Shown: positions 9,307 through 20,968, numbered from the stretch's first letter. The stretch: DNA of 55,886 nt from Spiroplasma endosymbiont of Danaus chrysippus (GCF_902809815.1 NZ_CADDIL010000003.1:109887-165772), one strand, 5' to 3'. Numbers and translations: made by a program. The notes: generated by a model not told the origin, from the letters alone.

Positions 9307-10972
9307 TTACTGATTAAATATTCCCATATTATCATTTTTATCTCATGATCCAATTCTATTTGTAATAATTTTTATACCTTGGACTTGTGATAAAGTTTTA
9401 AAAAATTGATTAATTTCTTCAAAATGTTCAATTATTATTGAAATTGCTGTAGTATAATCTGATTCTAAAATACCACCAGCAAACCCAGTCTCATCTTTTT
9501 TAGTAAAATCAATAATAATGTTATAAAATAATTTTTGAAAATTACTTTGATTTTCATCATTATATATTTGTTCCATATTCAAAAAAATATCATAGCTAAT
9601 TTTTATAATTATTCAATCGTGAGCAGCAAAACGATATGTTACTTCAAATTGATTTTCATTATTGAATGTTTGTTTATTACAAATTTCTTTAAAATTCATT
9701 TCATTAACTAAGCATTTATAAGGATAATTTTTTTAGTTAATACATAAATATTATCTTTATCATCAAATTTTACATTTGTAATAGATCTTGCTAATCCTGT
9801 CATTTGTTTAAATTCCATTTCATTAGTTAAACACTTATAGATTCCATTTTTAAATCAATCATAAGTGTTATTATTTTTATCAAATAATAAAGTACACGGC
9901 ATGCCTGGTCATCCTAATATACGTTTAAATTCCATTTCATTAGCTAAACATTTATAAATATGACCATCAATATCTATTAGATAAATATTATTATTTTTAT
10001 CAATTGATATGCTTCTTGGTGTGTAATTATCTTCTATTGTCATTTTTTTAATTTCATTTTGTTGGATAGACATTTATAAACACCATCAGTTTGTACAACA
10101 TAAATATTGTTTTCACTATCAAATACTATATTATTTATCTGAATGTTATTATTATTATTTATTAATAAAATTTCTTTAAATTGAGTTTCATTAGCTAAGC
10201 ATTTATAAAATTTATTATGTAAGTTTAATATATAAATATTATTTTTACTATCAACTCTCAGATCAACGCTACTGTTTATAATATTTTTTGTCGGTAAACC
10301 ATTTAATTCTATAAAACTATTTTTTTCAAATAAATATTTATAAACAATTGTTGTATTATTATTTCAGTTTTTACTTAATACATAAATATTTCCAATATTA
10401 TCAACAGCAAAACGGTATGATTCAATATTATAGTTATTATTTATTTCTGTTTTATAGTCAATTAAAGTAAATTCATTTTCATTAGCTAAAAGTTTATAAA
10501 TTATTTTATTATGATAATCATTATATTCAGTTGTTAAAGCATAAACATTATTTTTTGAAAAAAGTAAATATATTCTAAAATTATCTGCTTGACTTAAATA
10601 GATACCTCATATTTTTTTAAATTCATTTTTATTGACTAGACATTTATAAATGCCATTAGTTTTTAAAGCATAAATATTATCTTTTGCGTCAAGTTTTAAA
10701 CTTATTATTAATTCATTTATGCCTTTCATTTTTATGAATGTATTTTTATCATTAGTATATTTATAAATACCATCATTAGTTATTGAATATATTTCACCTT
10801 TATTATTTTTATATAAATCAGAAAAAATAAAATCATTATTGCTTTGATGAACATTATTTTTTTTAAAACAATCATTTTGTAATGTGATTGTGCTTAAGTT
10901 AAAATTACTAATACAATTTTCGATAGTTATTGTAAATGCTAAGGTAGTTAATATTGTTAATATTTTTTTCAT
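9307..10972 (-). pseudogene. Secreted repeat (propeller-like) protein, frameshifted
   Basis: The gene starts at 10972 with a signal peptide (MKKILTILTTLAFTITIENC). It then carries about nine repeats of roughly 40-50 residues with the consensus D..NIY.L...G.YKCL.NE..FK.I, which suggests a beta-propeller-like fold outside the cell. The frame breaks at least twice: near 10050, after KMKLKK, and near 9730, in a run of seven A's that needs eight. After the second break a different C-terminal domain of about 130 residues begins (NQFEVTYRFAAHDW onward) and stops at 9307-9309. Intact, it would be about 555 residues. The function is unknown; repeats of this kind usually bind ligands. Confidence 0.7.
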
Positions 10973-11169
10973 TAAAAATCTCCTTTTTGTTTTTTTCTAT
11001 AACTTTTATAATAATAGGTTATTTTATATTTTAAAAACGCAAAAAAGAAAATGCAATAAAACTATCTAAAAACTAAAAAATAGTTTAATAGTAATTTTTA
11101 AATCTTGAAAATTATAAAAAAAATATGTAATTAAAATTTTATTATTTATATTAGTTTTTTAATAATTAA

Positions 11170-12306
<1,137 letters not shown>

Positions 12307-12420
12307 TCATAAATGCTTAATAATTGTAACAAATATATAATAAATACCCAAATAAATATTTTTAAATTATTGAATTTAGATATTGATTATTAAGTGATAA
12401 TCGTTTATACTAATGTTAAA

Positions 12421-12490
12421 ACACATAAAAGTAATTTAACAAAATATGGTTTATAACCACTTTTGTAAAGTTTGTTACTAATGTGTTTTT
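12421..12490 (+). terminator. Long nested stem-loop before an interrupted gene
   Basis: Nested complementary blocks ACACAT/ATGTGT, AGTAA/TTACT, CAAAA/TTTTG and TGGTT/AACCA form one interrupted hairpin of about 66 nt, followed by a T run. It lies about 35 bp upstream of the ATG at 12526. It could be an attenuator or a terminator. Confidence 0.5.
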
Positions 12491-12555
12491 TATGTTTTAA
12501 TAAAGAAATAGAGAGAAGAGAAAAAATGCCACAAGAAGAAGAATTATTAATAAAT

Positions 12556-13701
12556 GGTGGTTAGCCCTAAATACTGGACCACTTTTGGATAGACAGTTTT
12601 AAATTTTTATTTGTGAAATTGGTGGTTTTAGAAATTTAGAATGTATTCTTTCGTAATTATAAAACATAATATATTGGTTTACATCATTTATAGCTTCATT
12701 GAGAGAAAAATATTGATTTGAACCTTTAGGTAGTCATTCTTGAGATAAATGAGAAAATCAGTTTTCAGATATTACATTGCCACCAATATCATAAGGTTGT
12801 TTTTTGCTTAAAATTATTTGCTTATCAGCAGCTCAATTTGTGATGTCTTGACAATAAAATTCGTTGGCGTTATCTGAGTGTAAAATAACGTTTTTTACTT
12901 GGTTTCAAGAGAATTGTTGATTTATTTTTTCAAGTGCAGGAAGGATTAAATCTTGATAGGATTTGTTTGAACATGTATTATAGCTTACAATATTATTTGA
13001 ATAAAAATCAATAATTACAAAAAGATATAATCAACCTTCTTTAGTATTTATTTGTTTAGTGTCCATTGATCAAATTTGATTTGAAGAGGTTGTACTTTTA
13101 TAATCTTTGTTTACTTTATCCATTGTAGGTATTCACTTATTTGGATTTTTTTTGTTTTTAGGATAGTTATTTTTAGTTTGTTTTAATCCTTGAAGATTGT
13201 GATCTTTCATAATTTTTCGCATTTGTTTTGTTGATAATTCTAGATTTAAAATAATATGTTTGTATTGTTTTAATCATTCTTTAAATGCTGAAAAAATTCG
13301 TAAATAGCCATAAATTTGTCCTTTTCTTGTAAAATGAAATTCAAGTAAAAGTTGGCATAATTCTTGATATTTATGTGTACAATTACTAATTTGATTTTTT
13401 TCTTTTTTAATAGGGTTTTGTTTGTTTTTTACAAAATAATATGTTGATCGGTTTAGTTGAAGATGTTGGCAAAGATATCTAATTGAATATTGGTTTTTGC
13501 TATCATCAATAATTTGAATTTTTTGTTTGATATTTAACTTGTTAATTACTAATGCTATTTGTTTAATTTTATCCATTATTAAAAATCCTTTCATGTCAAA
13601 ATTAGTGTTAATTGTATAACACAATTGTTTTTCGAATACATTCAAGTTTTTTTTAAATTAATGGTCTAGTAAAAAGGGCTAAGTAGCAAATAGCAAGTAG
13701 C
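12556..13701 (-). mobile_element. IS3-family element, copy A
   Basis: About 1.14 kb, almost identical to copies C and D. The ends are imperfect inverted repeats: GGTGGTTAGCCCTAAATACT at one side and, read inward from the other, GCTACTTAGCCCTTTTTACT. The 5' side carries three heptamers (AAGTAGC, AAATAGC, AAGTAGC). It carries one transposase gene. It interrupts the hypothetical gene at 12526. Confidence 0.88.
12599..13645 (-). CDS. IS3-family transposase (copy A)
   Basis: An OrfB-type integrase with an N-terminal helix-turn-helix part and a DDE domain: Asp in WSMDTKQ, Asp in LHSDNANEF and Glu in ISENWF. It has 348 residues from the first ATG. A better ribosome site (AAAGGAT) precedes the ATG at 13576, giving 325 residues, so that start is preferred. 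There is no separate OrfA, unlike most IS3 elements, which use programmed frameshifting. The frame is open throughout. Confidence 0.85.
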
Positions 13702-14451
13702 ATCTTTGGAAAAATGCTAATAGCAAAAGTTGGATAGATATTGAATTTCGAATCATTTTATGATTACGGCTTCTAGTATGTATTCAGTTGGTTCTTTAAC
13801 TAGTTTAGTTGAATATTTAAGTAAAATTATTTATGCTCCAAATATTTTATCAACAATTATACGAGCAGAAGTTTTATGTTATACTTCTATCTTAATAGAT
13901 AAGGGTATAGAATATTTAACAAAAACACATATGTGGTTTGCTTTCAAAAGATATTTTAATTGTTTAAATAATAATGAAAATGATGAGTTAGAATCATTAC
14001 TTTCTCAACAATCAAAATGTATGAGTTTTTTAAAAAGTGATGGTTATTTAACAGCAATGGTAATTGCAACTATATAATAGATAATGCAATTAAAACTGCA
14101 GCTGTTATGTATACTGCTGATAGATTACCAGAATTTGAATCTACATTTTTTCAAGTTCCAATGTTTGCTATTATGTTTGGTTTAATTATCAATGATACTA
14201 TTGGTAATAAAGTATTAAATAAATATGCTAAAAAACAATGACAGAAATTTTTTAAGTCTACTCCAAATAATGAATTAGAGGAAATAGTAACTAATAGTAA
14301 TTATATGAGTATTAATAGTAGTGATGAACGACAATTAACTAATAACTTTAATGATGAATTGGTAAGTGTTATTAATAGTATTAATGGTCCTGCTTTTGTT
14401 GGTTATTCTAGAACTCCTTCAATTGCATAAAATTTATTTGAATGAAAATAT

Positions 14452-14486
14452 AAAAAGTTAGAATAAACTATTCTAACTTTTTTTTA
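14452..14486. terminator. Bidirectional terminator
   Basis: Stem AAAAAGTTAGAATA with its complement around a short loop, flanked by A and T runs. It overlaps the stop codon of the leftward dipeptidase gene (14484-14486) and follows the rightward pseudogene. Confidence 0.85.
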
Positions 14487-15845
14487 TAATTTACCAATTT
14501 CTAAACTTCCCAGTGTACTAATAGCACGTACATAAATTAACATTGATTTTCATAATTCGTCAACTTTAATACATTCATTATATTGATGTTCAGTTGAGTT
14601 AGTATGATCAAATATAGCACCAAATGCTACACAATTTGGCATTGCTCTAGCATAAGTTCCACCACCAATTGCAATTGGTTTTGCTTTTTTATCATCAGTA
14701 ACTTCTTGATAAATTTCCATTAATTTAATAACAATTGTTGATTCTTGTGACATATATAATGGTTTATCATAATGTTGTTGTTTTATTGTTAAATTATAAG
14801 GTTTTAATATTTTTGTTAATCTATTTAAAATTTCTTGTAAATCAGTTTTAACTGGAATACGGATATTACATCCTAATTTTGAACTTTTGCTATTAATTTC
14901 AACAATGCCAACATTAATAGTAAAACTTCCAGATTCATCATCTAAATCACCAAAATATTTTGTTAAAGCAGTATCTTCTTGTAAAATATCACCAACAAAT
15001 TTAATTAGATTATGTTCAACTTTAAGTTCATTTAAAATTAATAAACTTCTTAATCCTGCATTAATTCCTTCATCTGGTCGTGACCCATGTGCTGGTTTAC
15101 CATGAATGGTAATTTGTTGATTATTATTTTCAATTCGATATTTCTTATTTTTCCCAATTTTAACAAATGATTCAATATCAACACCATTAATATTACTAAT
15201 AGAACAAGTGACATTGTAAGCATCACCTGCATTAATAACAATGGATTTATGACCCGTACCAATAATATCTAAGTTAATAATTCCTTTTTCAGCATATACT
15301 AGCGGAAACATACCATCAGGAGTAAAACCAAAAGTTGGAGTACCTTCTTGCTTCATATATGTGTTAATTGAATCTCATGTTGTTTCTTCAGTTAAACCAA
15401 AGATAACTCTAATTCGACGATTTGGTTGATAGCCATGATCTTTTAAATATTTTAAACAGTATAGAATAATAATTGTTGGACCTTTATCATCTAATACACC
15501 TCGTCCATATAAAATATCATTAATAATTTCTGGCGAAAAAGGTGGAATTTTTCATTCTTCTAAATTACCTGGTGGTACAACATCAAGATGACCTAACATG
15601 GCAAATATTTCTTTACCATCACCATATTCTAAATATCCATACTTATTGTTTTTATCACGATAAGTTTTAAAACCTAATTCTTGTCCTAAATTAATAGCAT
15701 AATCTAATACTTCCTTAACATCAGGCCCATAAGGTGCTGCTGTTGTGGGTGGTTGAGCATATGATTGAATTTTAACAATTTCTTTTATTTTTGTTAGTGC
15801 TTGCGGAAAATATTTTTCTTTTAGCAATTTTTCATTAAATTCCAT
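14484..15845 (-). CDS. pepV: M20-family dipeptidase (PepV-like)
   Basis: A 453-residue cytoplasmic metallopeptidase of the PepV/Sapep group, which splits dipeptides and similar short peptides. Metal and active-site motifs are visible: GHLDVVPPG (about residue 84), GRGVLDDKGP (about 113), LTEETTWDS (about 149) and a C-terminal GGGTYARAMPN. A lid domain is inserted in the middle, as in the family. The start follows AAGGAGTGA. It lies 26 bp downstream of the HemW-like gene on the same strand, so the two are probably cotranscribed. Peptide use fits a wall-less bacterium living on host nutrients. Confidence 0.9.
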
Positions 15846-15871
15846 GTTTATTCACTCCTTGATATATAAAT

Positions 15872-16882
15872 TTAAATAGTAGTATTAGTTATACTATCAA
15901 CTATTAAATCATTTAACAATAATCAGGAACTATTTGTGCAAGATAAATGATTATTTTTTATTTTTATTTGTTTATTTTTTATTAATTTACTAATCAGTGG
16001 CTGCTCTAGAATATTATCATTTTTGTTAAATTTTATTCCCTTTTTTAGTAATAAACCTTGTATTAATTTTTGGATTAAAATTTCATTTGTTGATAAAATA
16101 CTATTTTTTTGATTGTTATTATTAATGTTATTGCTATTAGTAATTATTATTGCTTTATCTTCTGTTTTAATATATGAAACAGCATTTGGACCAATTCCAT
16201 AATAGTTTTCTAATAAACAATATGCAATAATATATTTTGATTGATTATTAGTATTTTTACTATAACTATAGTATTCATAGTTATCATATTTGTGCTTTTT
16301 TAAGAAATTATTAATGTATCTTTTAATAGTAATATTTTGTTTGTGATTATAACTATCATAGCTAATATGAGGTGTTTTTAATTGCATACATATTTGTAAA
16401 TCATTATTAATATCAATTACTGTTTGATGAGGAAGATTATATTTTAAATCAATTGAGAAATTATTAATTTTTAAGTTAATAGCATCATTAATAATTTCTA
16501 TACTTTGTTGATAATTAAATTTGTTATTTAATTGATTTTTAAAACTAATTATTTTTCAAATTAAACGATTAATTTGAAATTTGGAAAATAATTGTAGAGT
16601 TGTGAAATTGGTATTATTAATAGTACATTCAAAGTTGTATTCTTTGATAGTGGTTGTCAATGGTTTAAGTATTATTAATAGTTGTTCTAAAAAAATAATT
16701 GGTAAAACTGACTTATTTTTGTTAGCAAGATAAATTGTTTTTAAGTTTAATTGGTATTTATTTATTATTTTTGTTAATTCTTTTTTAATACTTTCTATAA
16801 AATAAGAATAGTTAGTATTTACTTCATGTTTAAAATTAGGTATTTTTAAATATAAATGTTCAATGGTAGTTTGTGTATTCAT
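15872..16882 (-). CDS. HemW-like (radical SAM-type) protein lacking the Fe-S cysteines
   Basis: A 336-residue protein whose whole length follows the HemW/HemN-like pattern: LYLKIPNF where HemW has YIHIPFC, then TIYLAN..SVLP for TIYIGGGTPS.L, INRLIWKI for the INR.S.GVQ block, FSIDLKYNLPHQT for the DL..GLP.QT block, and HISYDSY for the H.S.Y block. The CxxxCxxC cluster that would hold the 4Fe-4S centre is absent; the place reads NFKHEVNTN. Gly-rich SAM-binding residues are also lost. It therefore cannot work as a classic radical SAM enzyme; a retained binding or scaffold role, or slow decay, are the options. It sits upstream of pepV in an apparent operon. Confidence 0.6.
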
Positions 16883-16931
16883 AAATAAATGATACTATAT
16901 TTAATTTAAATTACTATTAAATATTAAATAT

Positions 16932-16969
16932 AATAAAAAAGATTTATTTTAAAATAAATCTTTTTTATT
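16932..16969. terminator. Terminator after the 16974 gene
   Basis: Stem AAAAAAGATTTATTTT with its complement, A and T runs on both sides. It closes the leftward gene that ends at 16974 and separates it from the HemW-like gene. Confidence 0.85.
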
Positions 16970-16973
16970 ATAT

Positions 16974-18509
16974 TTATGTTCGTGCTTTTCAATGTTGTTC
17001 TTTTGCAATATTTTTATTTCCTTTTGAAGAAATTTTAGTTTTTCAAGAAGGGTAATTTTCACCTTTACTTTTTGCATTAACAATATTCATTGGATCTAAA
17101 TTATATAATTCAGTTGTTCCTTGTTGACTAGTAGGACGATGTAGAACAATAGTTCAAGAGTAAGTTTCTAAGTTATCTGCTGCACTATAATCAGTAGTAA
17201 ATGAATCACGAAACATTCAAGCACCACCATAATCTTTACGATATAATTTATCACTAACAGCATCAATTATTTCCGCTTTTTCTCAAACAGCTTCAATTTG
17301 TTCTAGTGTTCAATGGCGAGTAGCAACTTTTTGCACTTCGATTGTTTCTTTTTTTGTTTTTGTGTTTGTTTTCTCTATTATTGGTTGTGTTTCTTCAACA
17401 GTTATTGTTGTTGCTTGTTCATTAAAATTAGATATTTCAGATTCAGAATAACTATTGTCTTTAACATCAAAACCACCTTGATTTTTTGGTTGGTAATTAG
17501 TTTCGTTATTAATATTACTTTCTGTTGTTGGTGATTTTGAATATATTGTTGTATCTTCTACACTTGTTTTTTCAACTGTTGGTTCTGAATATATTGTTGT
17601 ATTTTCGATATTATCATTTATTTCTTCTTCATTTGTAATAGATTCGGATTTAAGATTAGTAAGAGTACCTGGTGTTGGTGAAACAGTTTCGGCATGATAA
17701 GCACCTTGCGTTGGTGTTTGTGATAGTTCATGATTAGTATAATGGACAGTTGTTGTTGAAGGGTTAGTGATTATTTTTTCTTGTGTTAGATCTTGCTTAA
17801 GAACAGTATTGTTAGTTTCTTGTTGTTCATTATTTTGAGGTACTGGTATTGGTACGACGTTAGGAAGCGTTATCGTATCATCAACTTCTTTTTTTGCTAT
17901 TACTGTTTCTTGTTTTGCTTTTGGTTTAGCAATAGGCATTAATAGTGTATTTGATTTGTATTTAGAGGTAATATTAATAATTAATCAGAGACTGTGGATT
18001 AATAAAAGTATTGCAAATAGTTCAGCCAACATTCATGGTAAAAAAGCTATTAGAAAGTTACCGGTTGTATTTATTATTTCGCCGTCTTTTTTATTAGCTA
18101 AGAAAGAAAAAGTTTTAAATCTAAAAATAAAAAATACAATAAGAAAGATAACAAATATTGCTGAAAAAATAAAACTTATTAAACAAAAAAGTGCTGATAC
18201 ACTATTTTTAGTTTTTAAAAAAATAAAAGGTACGACTACTAATGCTAAAGATAAACCATAGACTATGAAAACAATAATACTTATTATATTGAAACTAATT
18301 TGTAAATTAGAATTAGGTTGTTTTGGATTATTGAATCATTTAATATAGTTATCAACTGCATCTCGACCAATAGTTGTTCATAAACCCCAACCTATCATTA
18401 AACTCGTAGTAATTAGAAGGCCATTAATAAGAATTGTTAATTTGCTATATAGACCAATACGATAAATTTTTGGTTCTTTCATTGAACTAGAATTTATTTC
18501 CTCTATCAT
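16974..18509 (-). CDS. Membrane protein with degenerate HNH-like C-terminal domain
   Basis: A 511-residue protein. Residues 1-190 hold about four membrane segments (LTILINGLLITTSLMIGWG, a second near 55-80, and two more up to 185). Residues 190-395 are a low-complexity Thr/Glu/Asn/Pro linker with repeated blocks (TTIYSEPT, TTIYSKSPT). Residues 400-510 form a compact domain: HWTLEQIEAVWEKA, then YRKDYGGAWMFRD, then NLDPMNIVNAKSKG. This follows the pattern of an HNH-nuclease-like domain found at the end of many bacterial proteins, but the DH pair is replaced by VLHRP, so catalysis is unlikely. Start at 18509 after a weak GGGG site. It is a single gene with its own terminator; the role is unknown. 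Confidence 0.6.
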
Positions 18510-18978
18510 AAAAATACCCCAATCTATTTTTAATATACTTACTCTTTTTATAATTATATCAAATTAAAAATTAAGATAGTGTCGTGTAATTAATTGAACT
18601 GGAAAAATGAACAATATTAATATATTATTCTATTAATATTGGTTTTTTAAATAAAATGAAAGTCTTTTTATTAAGATGATAATATTTACTTACATTTTAT
18701 AATGTTAATAAAATTAGTAACAAGCATATTTATTGATAGATTAAAAAAAATAAACTATAATTTTAATTATTAAATTAAAGTTTTAGAGAAAAGGAAGATA
18801 AAAAGATATGTTAAATAAAACAGTAAAATAAATAAAAATAATAATTTTCGAATAACTATGTTATTTAAATAATGAATTTATTAATAGTTAAAATATTAGG
18901 TATTAATGGAGAACTTGGTCATATACTTGGTCATATAATAAAATTAAATAAGATTATTAATTTGAATGGAGAAAATTT
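18510..18978. other. Intergenic region without a recognisable gene
   Basis: About 470 bp. It contains a terminator-like hairpin at 18612-18648 (AATATTAATA with its complement and a T run) that closes no visible gene, and a 12-bp tandem repeat (ACTTGGTCATAT twice, about 18912-18935). A few codons after the ATG at 18809 stop at once. It may be the remains of a lost gene. Confidence 0.5.
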
Positions 18979-19626
18979 ATGAATAAAGAAAAAAGTCAAA
19001 CAAAGATTAGTCATTTAGATAGATTAAAGTTAAAAACATTACCTAATAAAAAAGCGGCTGCGTTAAAAATACTTTGAGTAGCAGCAACACAACTATTTCG
19101 TAAAGAATTAACAACAGAAATAACTATTTCAAAGCAATTATTAGGATTAGAAAAAGAATGTTTACAATCAGTAGTATTGAACTGTATTAATAAAGATTCT
19201 AAGCAAATAATTTGAACTAAAAATATTTCTTTACCCCTTGATGAACTATGTTTATCATTTGGTATGTATAAATTAAGTGTTACTTTGAAAAATACAAATA
19301 AAGAGGAATCTAATTATTCTGGTTTATTAAATACAAATGATAAATCTGAAGAAACAATAGTATATGAATTATTATTTGATGGAAAATGATTTAAAATAAA
19401 TGATATTGAAAGTTCCAATATGAATTTGGCAGAAAGATTAAAATGCAAAATTAATGAATTAGAAAGTAATTTAGAATGTGATAGTGATTTTGATGACATT
19501 GAAAAAAAAGAAATTAATACAATTGATTTACAAACTCAATCATCAACAGTTAAATCTAAATTAAACTTACCAAACTATTATATGCAAAAAAGATTTCAAT
19601 TGAAATCTTTTTTTCTATATTTGTAA
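18979..19626 (+). CDS. Hypothetical protein, 216 aa
   Basis: An open frame with in-frame TGA codons and a modest ribosome site (GGAGAAAA). The product is basic at the N-terminus (KTLPNKKAAALKILWVAATQLF) and acidic near the end. There is no signal peptide or membrane segment. The reading frame runs through a strong terminator hairpin at 19586-19614, so the last ten residues (RFQLKSFFLYL region) are encoded by terminator sequence. A lost stop codon just upstream is likely. The family is not recognised. Confidence 0.6.
19586..19614 (+). terminator. Terminator inside the 3' end of the 18979 gene
   Basis: AAAAAAGATTTCAA pairs with TTGAAATCTTTTTT and a T run follows. It lies before the stop codon of the gene it closes. 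Confidence 0.8.
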
Positions 19627-19686
19627 AATATTAAAAAGTTTATTGCATAATTTTAAAACTTTAGCAAAAATAAGTGTAAACTAAAT

Positions 19687-19726
19687 AAACCTATTGTTTT
19701 TTATTTTTAAAATAATGGGTTTTTTA
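19687..19726 (+). terminator. Hairpin with T tract before the 19748 gene
   Basis: AAACCTATT pairs with AATGGGTTT (one G-T pair) and is followed by T's. It resembles the hairpin at 2543-2576, which also lies just before a short Lys/Glu-rich gene. Confidence 0.5.
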
Positions 19727-19747
19727 TTTAAATAAGGGGGAATCAAA

Positions 19748-19979
19748 ATGAGTTTACAAACAAAAACTATTATTGAAGAAGAATTAAAAAATGTAGCAGA
19801 TTTAACATGATTTACTAAAAATTAGGGAGCGTACCGATGTTGTCAATAATATTCAAATTTGTCTTAAAATTATAAAATTAGACGAGAATAATTTTGACTT
19901 CAATATGCAATTCTATGTTAATCTTAACACTTGAAAAATATTAGTCAACAATAATACTTACTTTTATAACTTAAAAATT
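19748..19979 (+). pseudogene. Hypothetical protein fragment, frameshifted after 25 codons
   Basis: The ATG at 19748 follows AAGGGGGAA. The frame stops at 19823-19825 after a run of five A's; with four A's it would continue with IRERTDVVNNIQICLKIIK and further coding-like sequence into a hairpin at 19980. The organisation (hairpin, ATG, about 20-25 codons, frameshift in a short run) closely repeats that of the gene at 2596. No family is recognised. Confidence 0.45.
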
Positions 19980-20003
19980 CTTATTAAAGTAAACTTTAAT
20001 AAG
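19980..20003. terminator. Palindromic hairpin between convergent fragments
   Basis: CTTATTAAAGT and its exact complement around a 2-base loop, then TTTTATTTTATTTTT. It can terminate the rightward fragment, and possibly the leftward transposase remnant that stops at 20045. Confidence 0.65.
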
Positions 20004-20044
20004 TTTTATTTTATTTTTGGTTTTTTGAAATCTTTAATTTTAAT

Positions 20045-20600
20045 TTATAATAACTGAATGGCAGTATTTATTTGATAGCATTTAAAATTAACCATTTTTG
20101 TATACATATCAATGTTATAGGTTCTATCACCAATCATATGCTTTAAAATTTGTTTAATATTAGTTTCAGTAAAACAACCAATATTTTCAACTAGTGCTTG
20201 GTTTAATACACCATCTTTTGCATTAATAAAATAACCAACTTTTAATTTTTTATATTGCAAAGTTAATCATTGTAAAAAATCAATTAATTCATAATATTGA
20301 CCTTTTGAAAATAAATTTATTGCATTTTGATAGTGTAACTTAGCAATTTTATTTTTTCTTCTTCCAGCCATTATAGCAAGAAATAAAACATGAAAAGCAT
20401 GAAATTTATCTAAAATAAATTTAGCATTTAAAATTGTAGCAGTTTTTCTAATTCATTTTACACTATCTCCACAAACTATTAAATTTGCTTGGTGAAAATT
20501 TTCAAAAAATAAATTACCATATTTTTCAATTAATTTTGCAGTTTTTTCAGAACCAATTTCTGTTTTTGATACTCTTATTTGACAGGCGGCTCTTTTATTA
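20045..20600 (-). pseudogene. UPF0236/ISLre2-type transposase, C-terminal fragment
   Basis: About 185 residues remain. The part resembles the Mbov_0401/UPF0236 (ISLre2-like) transposases: VCGDSVKWIRKTA, then KFILDKFHAFHVL, and a tail ending INTAIQLL. The N-terminal half is missing; at 20600 the sequence joins the phage leader (20601). The gene at 40681 is a member of the same family that lost the complementary central part. Integration of the prophage into or beside this gene is a simple explanation for the truncation. Confidence 0.65.
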
Positions 20601-20816
20601 AGGGCGCATCACTTTAACTCCTAGTTTCATAAAATAACAAAGAACGATATAACTATCGTTCTTTTTTTGTTAAAAGATTAAAACTTCATAAAACTGTCGT
20701 AGAAGTCTAATAGTGAGTACAAAATGTAAATACTTCTATATCAGAATAAAAGAGCATTTAATGTTAAGCAAGTTAAAATGTTACACTGTATCGCTTAATG
20801 TAATTATAGATTAATT
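20601..20816 (+). repeat. 216-bp inverted repeat, left copy (phage terminator and leader)
   Basis: Identical, base for base as far as I could compare, to the reverse complement of 25480-25695. It consists of the last bases of a capsid gene (GGGCGCATCACTTTAA), a terminator, and the first part of the folded early leader. A diverged third copy begins at 54602. Confidence 0.9.
20639..20668 (+). terminator. Phage terminator (left copy)
   Basis: AAAGAACGATA pairs exactly with TATCGTTCTTT around TAAC, followed by T's. In the late module the same hairpin directly follows the capsid-like gene (25627-25657), which shows its native job. Confidence 0.88.
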
Positions 20817-20874
20817 TGAATAGCCTTATTATGGCTCAGTAAATAACCCATTAATCTATATTAATAATTACATT
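20797..20874 (+). ncRNA. Conserved folded leader of the phage early operon
   Basis: TAATTATAGATTAAT (from about 20801) pairs with ATTAATCTA and AATTACATT (20850-20874), and an inner AGCC/GGCT hairpin lies in the loop. Upstream are two smaller stems, AGAAGT/ACTTCT and TTAAGC/GCTTAA. The same elements recur in the second early region at 54818-54893, with differences only in the internal loop of the 3' arm. It could be a regulatory RNA, a packaging or replication signal, or a promoter region. Confidence 0.55.
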
Positions 20875-20968
20875 TGTATTATTTAAAAAAATAGGGGGTT
20901 TATATATAAATACATACCTCATTAACAATATCATAACACAATAAAAAATTAAAAGGAGAAAAATAAAT

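Larger units (their letters stand above)
12526..14430 (+). pseudogene. Hypothetical membrane protein, split by IS3 copy A and frameshifted
   Basis: An ATG at 12526 after AGAGAAGAG opens a short frame (MPQEEELLIN) that runs straight into IS3 copy A. Beyond the IS, from 13702, coding sequence on the same strand continues with WIDIEF, then MITASSMYSVGSLTSLVEY, hydrophobic helices, and a final part ending NGPAFVGYSRTPSIA at 14428-14430. At least two further shifts are visible, near 13757 and 14075. Whether the 12526 start belongs to the downstream part is inferred from position only. It may be phage-derived, since its layout (two long hydrophobic helices and a polar tail) recalls the prophage protein at 24029. 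Confidence 0.5.

Noticed and set aside
17313-17534. Open frame antisense to the linker of the 16974 gene
   Set aside because: It is a product of the repetitive Thr/Glu-rich linker read backwards, with no ribosome site and a poor composition.
18912-18935. 12-bp tandem repeat ACTTGGTCATAT as an iteron origin
   Set aside because: Only two copies and no replication gene nearby; too weak.
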